A stretch of DNA of 64,000 nucleotides from Amaranthus tricolor. Taxonomy: Eukaryota > Streptophyta > Magnoliopsida > Caryophyllales > Amaranthaceae. The translations under genes and the position numbers were made by a program. Positions 1-11,363 of the stretch are shown one piece after another; within the stretch, counting starts at the first letter, position 1; every line of letters begins with the position of its first letter. The notes under the pieces were generated by a model. The model was not told the origin of the DNA and ran no database searches. It was given only the letters and a program-made list of their open reading frames with translations. Location: the NCBI RefSeq assembly GCF_026212465.1, contig NC_080050.1, forward strand, positions 28,149,570 to 28,213,569, read 5' to 3'.

Positions 1-965
1 ATGATTAAATTTATGTTTGCATGAAAATTGGTGCTTGGTGAATCAAGTCAAATTGAGAAAACTGCCTGCTATATGCTATTTCTCTATTTTTTGTAATGAA
101 AAACTTTATTAGAGTAAATATAATCAGGACAAAGCAAGGGATAAGAATCCCACTGCGATAACATCTGATTGCAATAAAATCTTATATTCGCTTCTACTTA
201 AATCATTAATAGCAAAGTTCCCAAACAAACCATTGACATCATTAATAGCAAAGTCCCCAAACGAACTATTGTCCAGTACCTATAGGGTTGCTAAATATTT
301 AGCCTTATCCCAAATATCATCTTATCCAATGAAATGTTCCTTTAAAATGTGCATATTCCTTTCTGACTATATTGCCAAAAGTGTGGCTAAGATGCAACAA
401 TGTCATAAAGTCTTGAGGTCTCACTTCTTTCCAAAGCCACAATGTTAATCTGAAGGAGATCCACTCTTTCCAGGATTTACCAGTAATACTAAACAAATTG
501 ACCCTCTTACAAAATTACAATCTTGGAAAAGAAGGTCGTTATCCTTATTCCTGAAATAAAGGGGAGAAACCATCTCCTTGTCTAGGATCCCTGGAAATTT
601 TGAACCATCCCCTCCGTCTTCCATTCAACAAAACAGAAACACGAGGAATCTAGACAACCTTTAAGCCATTTGCACCATTTGTTGCCAAAAACTTTCTTCT
701 CTAGAACTCTGATTAAAAAGCTGCGATTTACCCTATCATATGGTTTCTCGAAGCCAAGTTTGAAAACAATATCTTTTTCTCCTTTTTGATCGGAGATTTT
801 CTAGAGCAACTAAAACTGCATCTAAAATCTGTCTATCCCCTACAAAAGCACTTTACTCGACCAAGATTGTATTTGAAGAAACTTTTACCAATCTACTAGG
901 TAGCACTTATTAAGGATCTTATAACTAGTAGTTTTGCTGATGGGTCTAAAAGCTTCCACCTTAGC
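1..965 (-). mobile_element. Decayed L1-type LINE reverse transcriptase fragment
   Basis: Reading the minus strand of about 960 to 560 gives the ordered blocks of a plant non-LTR reverse transcriptase, spread over several frames and interrupted by stops. They are a FRPIS...SYKIL block (about 945-905), an AFVGDRQILDAVL block (about 850-810), FKLGFEKPYDRVN (about 770-735) and a VLLNGRRRGWFK / RQGDGFSP block (about 640-565). These match the usual RT palm order in LINEs, so the identification is good, but frameshifts and stops show it is dead. The part below 560 probably continues toward the 3' end of the element, but I cannot align it with confidence. It lies upstream of the first visible TOL exon, so it is probably inside a TOL intron. 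Confidence 0.75.
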
Positions 966-1806
966 AGAATGTTATGTGTTGTCTGTCTTTCCCCTCTTGT
1001 TGCCCATGTCCTGTGTCAAGAAATTTATATCATATATTTAAATAAGTAACCCTAGGTCTGTAGATCAAAATGGAAGTCGATAGCATGTTATAAATTCTTG
1101 GGAGAATCTTTGTCTTTGCAAATGGTGGTTATAAGTTGAAATTCAGAATTAGACAGAGATTGTGGTGGTGTGTGGAGTGGGTTCTGTTTATCCTGTGAAA
1201 TATGCTCTCATGTGATGAGTGGCTTGTAGTTTCTTTTTCTTATTTTTTGGACTTCTACTATATGAAGAAGGTTACTGCAAAGTTGAATCTGTTTTATGGT
1301 ATATTGTTAATCATAAAAATATCTCTATTTATTAACTTGAAGCTTAAACTGGATTGTGTAATCTTGATTGTGTCCGTCTATTACTCAAATGGATATCTTA
1401 AACTTTAATTACAAGACGAAAGACTCAGATTTTACACCTGTTTTGTATCTGTATCTTTTGGTCCAAATTATTGTGCAACTCTTTTTGGTCTGTTATAGGT
1501 ATGATGATTTGGTGAATTGTTATTCTGATTTATATTAGTATAAATGTTAAATAAACACAAACTTAGGTGTAGTCGGTTAAATCAAAAATTGCTCACTCAC
1601 AATAGTTCTATGTAAAACTAAAAATCTTGAATTTTATTCACATCAATAAAACGACAACCTTAAGGTGTTTGTTTGAATGATGAAATGGACCCTATAGTAT
1701 TCCAAGAACCTCAAAATTAGAAATGATGTGTTGTCTGCAATAATGAACATTTCATTTTCCATTACCTTCTAGTATATCAAATCAATCTTTTATTGATATC
1801 TCTTAG
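966..1806 (+). other. Probable intron of the TOL gene, no coding signal
   Basis: I see no VHS-domain exon here. The stretch is AT-rich and ends in a polypyrimidine tract and the acceptor at 1805-1806. The VHS half of the downstream gene must therefore lie left of the window, beyond the LINE. Confidence 0.5.
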
Positions 1807-4800
1807 TTGATGCTAAACAGTCAGCTGGGATAACGTTTCCACCTCGAGAGGAGAATTGTGTGCCATTGTTTACCCCTCCACAAACTCAGCCAGTTTCCCT
1901 TCCTGGTCCTGTATACGAAGATGTAACAATACCAGACTCTCTGGAGTCTGACCCATCTGGTTTGAGGTACTACTCTGATTGAGCCTTATATTCGTTTTTG
2001 TTCTATTTCTAATAATAATCCCTTTTTAGACGATGAATACAATCAAGAACAAGACTGGCTCAGCAATGCACATCACTGTATGAACTTTGCCGGGTGTTCT
2101 TGAACATTGATTTATGTCAAGTTCAGGTCCTTTTTTTTACATTATGGAGTGTGGACCCTTGCATGATAATCTGATTTGAGCATAATAATGATTTTTCTTT
2201 GGCTTTGAATTATCTTGTCTAAAAACTATTTTTTGTGATGATTTAGTTTATGGATTGCGACATGAAAGAAGAAATAATGCTTTTTTTTAATCCTTGTATG
2301 ACTTTAAAATTTTAGCCTTGATCTCTTGAATATTGAGATGGTGGAAAATGAAGTTTTTGTATAGAGACCTTCTATAGTCTTTGGGAGTTGGGAAGTGCAT
2401 ATACATCTACTTAGTTATATAGTTGAATTCGATCTTGCTTCGTTTTTCTTGTTTATTTAAGTAACTGGATTGTGGTATGAAAAGTAGTATTGGTCATATT
2501 GGTTCATTGGCACAATAATTTGGGCATAAACAATAGAGTTAGTCTTAAATAATTCATTATGCATTTGTACCGGTCAGGAACTTGATTACAGTTGCCACAT
2601 ACACACATTATTTTGAAACTTTTCACCTTTTATGGCTGATGTTGTATTTAGTTAGCTACCATAGAATGGATCCTTAATTTGCTTGTGATGACTGAGGAAG
2701 TAAGACCATTGTGCTGTTTGAATTTGTAATTTTTGTATTGCCAAATGGTGAAGTTTACTTTATAGAATTAAAGCCTCTTTCTCTGTTTCATTGACTTTGC
2801 TATCATATTCAAATATCACTTGTTGAACTAGCTGTATCAAGTTTTTAAATTATTATTTTGAACAGCTTGCCAGAAATCCAAACTGCAAAAGGGCTAGCTG
2901 ATGTTCTAACAGAAATGCTTGCAGCTCTGGATCCCAAAAACAAAGAGGTATGTTCTGCTTGATTTGGGCTTATTATGATTTCTTTATCGATACAAACCTT
3001 CTGGTATGTGATTAAACTGTACAATTGAAATTCTGATGCAAGTAACCTTTTCATTTAGACTTTGTAGCTGTTTCCAAAGATTGAGATATAGGCATATAGC
3101 ACATGTTCTCAAAGTCATATATGTCTCCAAGAAACAAGTTATTTTAAATTGCTTTTGTTTTGTTTTTTGTTGATGAACTTGTGTTAGAACTCGAAGTATA
3201 GATAGTATTCATTGTAAATTTTTGCCTTCATTTTTTCTTTTTATTATTTTGAGAAGCAGAAGTCTTAATCATTTTAATACATTTTAGGGTGTAAAAGAAG
3301 AAGTCATCGTGGAGCTTGTTGAGCAATGTCGTAATTACCAAAAACGTGTTATGATGCTTGTAAATAATACCACGTAAGTATCCTAAGTATTTCGTACTTC
3401 CAGCTACTGAATGTTAATAATATGATGTGGTGTTAAGACTCTAGTTTCCGTTTAATAGGGATGAGGAACTTCTCTGTCAAGGTCTGGGGTTGAATGATGA
3501 TCTGCAGCGTGCGCTTGGCCGTCATGATGACATTGCTAAAGGAGTTTCAACTGCTAACTCAGAAACAATTAGAACTCCCGCTGCACCACTTGTGGATGCC
3601 AACTATGATCATGAAGAAGAGGAATCAGAGGATGAATTTTCCCAGCTGGCACACAGGTAGTTATTATGATTTTGCAGTTAGACAATCTTCTCTCTTTTCT
3701 GTTCTAATTATGAATTCGCCTTTCTACTCGGTGATTTAGATTGATTATTATACCACCAAAGAAATCTTTTTGAGAGGGTAGATCACATGCTTATCAAACG
3801 GCCTTGTCTTTCGGCTTATAAACTATCATGATCTTGTCTTGGCACAAGCCCTGAACTTGAATTTGATGATCAAATTGAGTATAAAACTTGTTTTTGATTC
3901 TACTAAATAATGGAACTCAGACTTGCTTAGAGTTTTCTTGACCTTATTCTTATTTTTTTTAATAAGGGTGCTATCACTTTTACGTGATTGCTATTACCTT
4001 ATATCAATGGCTTCAATCTGGGTAGATTATAGGTGGCAGTTGCAGACAACCTTATCCTTGTATAATCTCAAAGAGGTTTTTATATTATAATATTTTTCTT
4101 TCCACTTCCCTTCCCAGTTGGAAAATTACCATTAAACTACTTCATTAGGGTTTAGATATGTCGCTTCCATAACCTGGACCTGCTTTCTTTGTTTTTCACA
4201 ATTTAAGCGTTTTCTTCAATAAAAATCTGCGATCCTCACTTGAATTTGGACTGATTACTTGAATTGGACAATGATTTTGTAGGTCGAGAGATATGCAGCG
4301 ACAAGGACGAAACCTGGCTACCTCCAGGGCTGAGTTAGCTCAAGTAAATCCGATCCTCCCCCCTCCACCTTCATCAAAGAGGCCAGTTATCAATGACGCT
4401 GGCTCAATGGATTACCTAAGTGGTGATTTATACAACTCTGAAAAACCCTCTAATTATACTAGCAGTGATTTATACAATGTTGAACAATCCTCGGGAGCAG
4501 CAGATCCATCTCCTTATTCTGTAAGAAGTTCAAACAAGTATGCAAACCCTTCCTCATCGCTTACTCCATCATCTCCTTCACCTCCTCATCAGTCCTTGAA
4601 CAACAATATGTCACCCTTGTTCGATAAGAGTCCCTTGTATGATGACCCAATTGATATAGGAAAATCCGAAAAACTTCCTTTAGCTCCTTGGGATTCTCCT
4701 TCTCCCCCTGGACCCTTGCCTCCACCCCCTTCCAAATATAACCAGAGACAACAGTACTTTGAGCAACAGACTTTTCCTAGTGGGGCATCACATTCCAGTA

Positions 4801-4976
4801 GTGGATCCAGTTCTCCTTATGATAGTTTGGTGGGACAGACGCAAAATCTCTCTCTTAAATCGCCAACTCCTCCCAAGCAAGAAAAGCCGGAGGATGCCTT
4901 ATTCAAGGACCTACTTGATTTTGCAAAATCTAAGTCTTCGGCTTCAAAATCCAACAACAATAATAGATCATTTTGA
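1807..4976 (+). CDS. TOM1-like (TOL) ubiquitin-binding sorting protein, 3' part only
   Basis: Five exons are seen: 1807-1966, 2866-2947, 3288-3373, 3459-3656 and 4283-4976 (TGA stop). All are joined by GT-AG introns with consistent phase and give about 406 residues. The second to fourth exons encode a GAT domain, with motifs such as [47 protein letters not shown] and RHDDIAKG, typical of plant TOL proteins. The last exon is a Pro/Ser/Gln-rich tail of about 230 residues ending in a [16 protein letters not shown] segment. TOL proteins bind ubiquitinated membrane cargo and act as ESCRT-0-like adaptors at the plasma membrane and early endosomes; this is family knowledge. The N-terminal VHS domain is absent because the gene begins outside the window, and a LINE lies in the probable intron between the two halves. 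The first exon begins with two bases of a split codon, so it is not the start. Which TOL paralogue it is cannot be decided. Confidence 0.88.
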
Positions 4977-6400
4977 TCAGTTACATACATAGACATGAGT
5001 TACTTTGGAGAATTCGCTTTTTAGATGAATGTCGCATTTATGTATGATGCTTACTGCTGCTTTTGTAGTGTGTCGATGGTCGGATTTCATCAATGTATGG
5101 TTGTACCCTTTTTTTTGGCTCACCTATTTCTTGCTGTGATGCTTAGTTTGGAGCATTGTTAGTTCGTGATGGAAGAACTGGGTGCGGTGTATAGTACTTG
5201 GCAATATTTAAAGTGGTAATTAAACACTCATTGTTTCAACCTTGTTTTGACTTTTGTGGTTATTAGAATATTTTTTCTTGTACATACTCAATTTCATCAC
5301 AAATCATGGCTAGCTCAAAATTGCATGGGTGACACTGCCGAAATTGTTCGTGCTATTTGCTGAAGGTCTACTTACCGAGCTAAAAGCAAGTTATCTTCGA
5401 GTTTTGAATTAATCCTAGAAAATATTGGTGCAGTAGTATCGATGGCGTGCTCTACTTCCTCTTGGTGGACAAATGAGTTAAATCGGACTTGAGTTGAATA
5501 TGAAAATGCCTTGCACATATAAATTAGAATGGATTTGAATTAATATGTCAACAAAGTTACCTACCAAACTCGAAGATAACTTCATGTCATCAATGTCCCG
5601 GCTAATCAAATGCTGACGTCTAGTCGTGGGCTTGCGTTGCATGTACGCTATTCGTCTCCTATTAGTTATGAGCTTGGCTACCCACCTATCATGATAAAGT
5701 TTTCGGGTGGATTGTTGATTTGAACTAGTTTTTTGTGTTAGCTAGGAAAATCCCATATCTAAGCTTGGAAAAGCGCGTAATATTCTTAAGCTAGAACAAA
5801 TATTAATGTGCATTCCTTTATCTTAAAGAGTTTGTCCTATATTCGTATATATGATGATAGCTATTTAGGTGTATTGGACAAATGAGGAAGTAATTACTCA
5901 CTTAACAATTGATCCAACATCCAACTGAAAACCATCCTAATTTAAGATAAATGAAACATCCCAAGTATATAAGTATAGAAGTTGAACATAAATACACGTT
6001 AACTTTAAGACAGAAAATATGATATTTGAATAATGTTTTCAAACTCATGATATTTCCGCATACAATATTTGCTCTATTTGACTCAAAAAAGTCTGCACAA
6101 ACTCGGATCAAAAGAAATACACATTAAAATCTGTAACGAGGCAATATAAAATAGTATATGTTCCATAATAATATACATAATGTAAAAAAAAAAAAAAATC
6201 AGCCATTGATCAATCATATGAATTCCATGATCAAAACAGTCCAATTAGCACCAAGAATTTTTGTGTTTGACAAATTCCTCACATGAAAAATGGGAATCTG
6301 AAACTTAACATTAATGCTTGCTTTCTAAATCAATAGCCATTTATTAAACTTGTTGGTAAGAATTGTGTTTCAAATAAAAATTGTGTGATTTGCTGTACAA
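4977..6400. other. TOL 3' UTR and intergenic spacer
   Basis: The first 250-300 bases after the TGA are the likely TOL 3' UTR. The rest, up to the SGR-like stop codon, is AT-rich with an A-run near 6184. No coding signal, RNA gene or clear element was seen. Confidence 0.4.
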
Positions 6401-6407
6401 ACGCAAT

Positions 6408-9400
6408 TCATAGAAGAAAAGTGAATAGAGCTTGTAAAATGGATTTCGGACTCTTTAGTTTCTGTTGTTGCTGCAAGGTGCCTGTGTCTTTCGCTGGTAA
6501 CAACCCGCAAACTTGATCCTGTCTCTGAAGAGTAAAAAACGAAGCATCTGTAAGCTTACTTGCACGATTTTTTACTAAAACAAACACGTTTATTCTAGTA
6601 ATACTTGTAATATAACCAAGATTTTATTAAACATATGATTTAATTACTTGTGCAGCGTCTTTGAGAGGCCCCCAACATTCAATGCAATTGTACTTGGCGG
6701 AACTCGAGTGGAAATAAACCCACACAACGGCTTCCATAAGTTCGGGATGCTTCTTAAAGAGGGCCGAATCTCCATACAGGACGGCTTGAAGTACCTGATT
6801 AGGTCCATATAAACCAACATAGAAATTTTGATTATTAGGGAGCATCGATAGGCCAAAGATTTAGTTTTTTGGTTTCAAGTTATAATGGAATATGTCAAAG
6901 TAGCTCGCTAAATTATGTAAACTTCTTAATTATATAAGTTGCAGATGATGTTTGCTGCCAGGGTTCAATCTGAAACAACCTTTTTGTCATCATCACTAAT
7001 ATGGGTAAGGTGGCGTACATCTGATACCGCAAACCCCCTCATAGTTTGGAGTCATTTGATGGCGTTGAGGTAATGAAATATTTTAGTGAGCAAACCTAAA
7101 TAATGAAGACGGGAAGATGAAGTGTACCAAAGGAAGGTCTTTGGAGAAAATGTGATATCGTAGCTCAGCAACCAGGTCACGTAGGAGGTTGTTGGGGCCG
7201 CTGACATAGCAATGAATGACTAAACACATTTTCCCTTGCATCTCTTTCCACTCTGCGACTACGTCATCTTTGCTGTACCATCCTTGCAACTGCAAGTTCA
7301 GAACGCGGAGTTTTTATATAACCGAGTGAAATAGTGAACTTGTACATAATAAAGGCAGTTATGTCCGAGATAACTAATTCAATTTCAATTTTCTAACATG
7401 TCATCACATTTTGAGCCAATTTCAACAGCCATTTTGTCATATTTCAGGGCTTGAATTTTATATTTGTTCAAGGCATTGCAATAATTTAGAGCGGGTTCAA
7501 GACCCTATATCTGTCGAGGAATCAAGTCAACTCAAAGCTTAAGCTGATGTCTGTAACCCAAAACATGTTTTATACTCTATCACGTCCCTCACACAAGAGC
7601 CCTTTGGGCTAGACATATGGATGCAGCACATGCTCTACTTATACAGGACCTGAATATTCCACTTGAAATAGAAAGGGGTGGATGAGGCTCAAACTCATAA
7701 GTCATGAACTTGGCTTCTGGTACCATGACAAGAAATCAATTCCACCAAAAGCTTAAGTCGATGGTTATAGCCCTAAAATATGTTTTTTACTTTATCAATA
7801 TCAAAAGAAACCATAAGATGCAACAGAAGTAATCAAAAAAATGACATTTGATTAAAGTGCGAAAACAAGGCCGTTTTGTATCGTATCGGTCGTATCGTAA
7901 AGGTTTTCAAATTTACCAAACTTATATTACCCGTATCATAAAGGTGTAAAAAAACCGTGTTTTAGGCTGTTTCAAGCGATAATTAATGGTTTAGGCCGAA
8001 ATTTGGCGATACGATAACCACATCAACCCCGTCACCGAATTACCATGTCCGTTACCGCAACTGCAATCGATACTGTATTTTTGCACCATGCATTTGATGT
8101 ACCAAACATTCACTAAAATATATCCAGGCTAGGGTATGTACTTCAGACTATGTCCAATAGAATCATTTAATTGGTTATAATGCATACCTTAAGACGCATA
8201 CCTGGTCAACATTGATGATGTTGGAGATCGTTAAGGTTAAATTAGCAGTGAAATCACAGTGTGAGAGGATGTAGATTCTGGGAAGGACTCTTGAGTATTC
8301 ATCAACTTGTTGTCCCATGAAATCCACTGTCAACTTCGACGCCTCAAACTTTGCTGAAGGACCCAAAATCTTGACAGCCTACACCATGAATGCCAAAAGA
8401 TGAATTTGCATATCAAAGCTTTTGTTTTAGTCTATACCATTAACTCAGGAAGCAAGAGAGTTTTTCTTATGACTTATGATTCACAAAAGCAAAATTTTAA
8501 CTTCAAAGTTTTTAAAGCCTCAATGATTTATTGAATTGGCTATAAGACGGCGACAGTATGATAAGTACCTATTAACAACTTTAAAAGTCTTAGCCGGGTA
8601 GAAAGCATTATAAGAACGACTTTAAGATTTTATCAGAAATCTTTCAACTGATTCTTCATTTGGGGTTTATGCAGAAGAATCGAGTTATGATCCAAGAACA
8701 ACACCTAGACATTTTACTATATAGATAGATGAGCTTATTTCAACATTTTCGATCAATCTTCTCCAAGATCGCAATATGAAGTTTTCAGGATCATTGTGGA
8801 CTTGCTATTGCTCAAATAGATTCTATCACAGGTGAGGACGTACAATGCTTATCCAGCCATCAAACTTCCATAACTCAATACATTGTTTCAGCCATATACA
8901 TAACAAAAATCTGTTTACAAATATCATTTTTCCTTATTTACTTTGTTAAGTGAGTAACCTCCTTAGGAGCTACAAAGGGAATCTTACACAAGGGAAAATC
9001 CACTTTTATACCACCAGCATCCTGATCCATAAGACATATCCACTCTCAATAAAGAACCATACACATAACAACGACGTACATGATACATTACACGACATAC
9101 TATACTTTGATACCATCGGAATCCTGATCCATAAGATATATCCACTCTCAATCAAGAACCATACAGATAACAATCCGTACATGATAGATTATGACATACT
9201 ATGAGACTACACTCTACAGATATCAAATAAATCTTATCATTATAGCCCCCACTATATGTTATATATTCCACCAAAAGCTTATATTGATGGTTGAGTTGGT
9301 ATCCTAATATGGTATCAGATTTCCAAGTCGTAGGTTCAAATCTCGTTTACTCCCCATTTCAACTAGATTATCAAGTGTCTCTATGATGCATTCACAAATC

Positions 9401-10153
9401 TAACCCAAAATACTCTCGTGAAGGGGAGTGTGTGTGATAGAGTATATAACTAATTACTTAATTGAGTAGGTTACTTAACAGAACCACCTACAACATACAA
9501 TGTGTACCACCAATGTTAGCAATTATGACACCATATTGCAAGATATCTCCACGGAATCCAGATTCCAGAAAAGCATAAAAGATACCACTATACCACCAAA
9601 TCATCCTAACAGTCCTATGTACACAATGTTGAATACTTTATTATCTCACACTGAATGTAGAACTTTCAAAACATTTCCATAAATTTCCAACCTTTTCTAA
9701 TGAGAACACTCGTTCTTGAAGATCTATAAACACACTATTAAGTTCCATTGATTAAACTAAAGCACAGAAAGAAATCATGGTAGAACACTAATAAATATGC
9801 AATGCCAAATAAAAATACTGAGAAATGAGACTAACCCAGAAAAAATATTACATAAAAACATAAAAAATTAAATTAAAAAGAACCATTCAAATTGTTCCAC
9901 ATGATGAACTAGGATTAGAATCAACATAAAATTTAAGGCTAAAAATGGGATTAAAAATTGGCATTAAGAACAAAAAGAAGCAAAAAAATACCTCAGAAAT
10001 AAAAGCATTCTTGTAAGGAGCACCACCTTTGGTAATGGAAGAAAGAATAGGAGTAAAAATAGGTCTTTTAATCCCAGAACAAAAGAAAATGGTTCTACTG
10101 CTAAAGCATCTATTGGGTAATAATGAAAATGCACATGCACAGTTACTGGCCAT
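6408..10153 (-). CDS. SGRL: STAY-GREEN-LIKE (SGRL) magnesium dechelatase, plastid
   Basis: Five exons on the minus strand: 10153-9992, 8378-8202, 7289-7128, 6794-6648 and 6524-6408. Every intron is phase 0 with GT-AG ends, giving a 254-residue protein. Residues 1 to about 50 are Ser/Arg/Phe-rich and look like a chloroplast transit peptide. The core has the SGR family blocks FEASKLTVDFMG, LPRIYILSHCDFTANLTL, LQGWY, VAEWKEMQGKM, CYVSG, FSKDLPLV, HPELMEAVVWVYFHS and ECWGPLKDA. Family members remove Mg from chlorophyll a or chlorophyllide a in the chloroplast during chlorophyll breakdown. The Cys-rich C-terminal motif of true SGR/NYE proteins is absent, which is why SGRL is preferred. The last exon (Gln/Lys-rich, 38 residues plus stop) is weakly conserved and is the least certain part. 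Reading through the exon 4 donor would instead give SYV-stop at 6627 and about 221 residues. Confidence 0.88.
7490..7815. repeat. Dispersed-repeat remnant in SGRL intron 2
   Basis: Two related blocks about 240 bases apart each combine an AAAGCTTAAG-TGATG motif with a following TGTTTTATACTCTATCA-like or TTTTTACTTTATCA motif. The same words recur near 9270-9445 and 61140-61240, so this looks like the debris of one dispersed family. No terminal structure or target duplication could be defined. Confidence 0.35.
9003..9205. repeat. Two-copy tandem repeat, 102-bp unit
   Basis: The block from about 9003 recurs from about 9105. Both copies contain ATCCTGATCCATAAGA, TATCCACTCTCAAT, AAGAACCATACA and GACATACTAT in the same order, with roughly 85-90% identity. 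It lies in SGRL intron 1. Confidence 0.8.
9265..9475. repeat. Dispersed repeat with ATATGGTATCAGA and GATAGAGTATATAAC words
   Basis: Contains CCACCAAAAGCTTA, a TATGGTATCAGATTTCC motif followed by AGGTTCAAATC, and GTGTGATAGAGTATATAAC. It shares words with 7490-7815 and 61115-61470. It may be tRNA-derived SINE or LTR debris, since AGGTTCAAATC resembles a B-box. That is an inference only. Confidence 0.3.
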
Positions 10154-10245
10154 GGAAGCTCATCAAAATTATGTCTCCTCTTATGTTCTTCATGTTTCAC
10201 ATCTCATCACCATTTCATCAAAGAGATTATTACAGAGGAGATAAG

Positions 10246-11355
10246 AGAGAAAGGGAGGGATTGTTCATGGGTTTGTGGATGTGTTGAATTCAAGTGGGGG
10301 TAATTGAAGGAATGTGGAGGAGGGATGTATTGGCCCCACTACTACTGAAGAGAATCCATAGAACTTTCCTCTGCCACTCATTCTCAATATTTTTCATCAT
10401 ATAATGAGTCAAGACTCTTGCAATTGGAGTTTTTTTTTTTTTTGAGACTTACAATTAGAGTATTATAAGATAAATAAAAATTGTAATTTTACATTTTTTT
10501 AGTGTAATGTAAATGTAACAAATATATAAATATTAAAATGCATAAAAGAATATTTGGTACTAGTGAGTTTTTGTCGAGACAATTTTGAGTATAGCTGTTT
10601 TCTAATCGAGTTATTTTTATGTTGAATTTGGGTCAATTCAACGGGTCAAAGATTTTTATCTTATCATTATAATTTTTCAAAAAAATATATAATAATTTAT
10701 TTTTATTTTGTGGAAACATTGTTTTATTAAAAAGGCCAATATGATTATAATTTATAGGGTTACAATAAATAAATGTTTGAATCAAAGTTTTAAGAAACTG
10801 ACTAGAATTTATGGCTTTCAAGTTCCAACTAAAATTGATGAAGTTAAAAATGCTAATGGAAAATTGAAAATGGGTCAAAGCGATCAGGTTTGAATTTTAG
10901 TCGGGTTTGACCAAAGTTTTCTAAATTAATTTGATCGATTGTTTTCGGATCACAAGTCAAAATTTCTAAATTTATGACCGACTAATTTTGATCAAGTCAA
11001 AATTTGACATATCTACCTATGCAATCTTAGTTATGACAATCTCTTTTTTTAATACAAACCGTACCAAATCACTATCTGGAATAACGGTTAATTATATTAT
11101 TACCAAATTGTTATTTTAGATGACGGTTTACTTTATCTAATATTATTACCCATATTAAAATCGCTACTGGATATAACAATTTGTTTTGAAATTTAAATCA
11201 AATCGCTATCTCAAGTAGCAATTTGATAAAAAAAAAATTGTCAAACCGTCTTACGTGAACAATAGTATAGGATATAAGTTTCCCATTAGGTGCAGTGGGA
11301 ATTATTATCCATTTAACATTATTGAGGGGCATGAAGGCAGAGACTCCTATTTACA
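10246..11355. other. SGRL upstream region and AT-rich spacer
   Basis: The first few hundred bases are the promoter and leader side of SGRL. From about 10430 the DNA is AT-rich. Between 11060 and 11240 there are repeated CGCTATC / ACCAAAT(C/T)G words, suggesting decayed small elements. No gene was seen. Confidence 0.35.
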
Positions 11356-11363
11356 CCCTTGAC

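Noticed and set aside
4759..4992. 77-residue plus-strand frame
   Set aside because: It lies out of frame inside the last TOL exon, whose Pro/Ser-rich reading matches the family and splices in phase.
9887..10244. Alternative frames on both strands around the SGRL first exon
   Set aside because: Only the frame starting at 10153 (minus) joins in phase to the SGR core and has a transit-peptide-like composition; the others are shadows.
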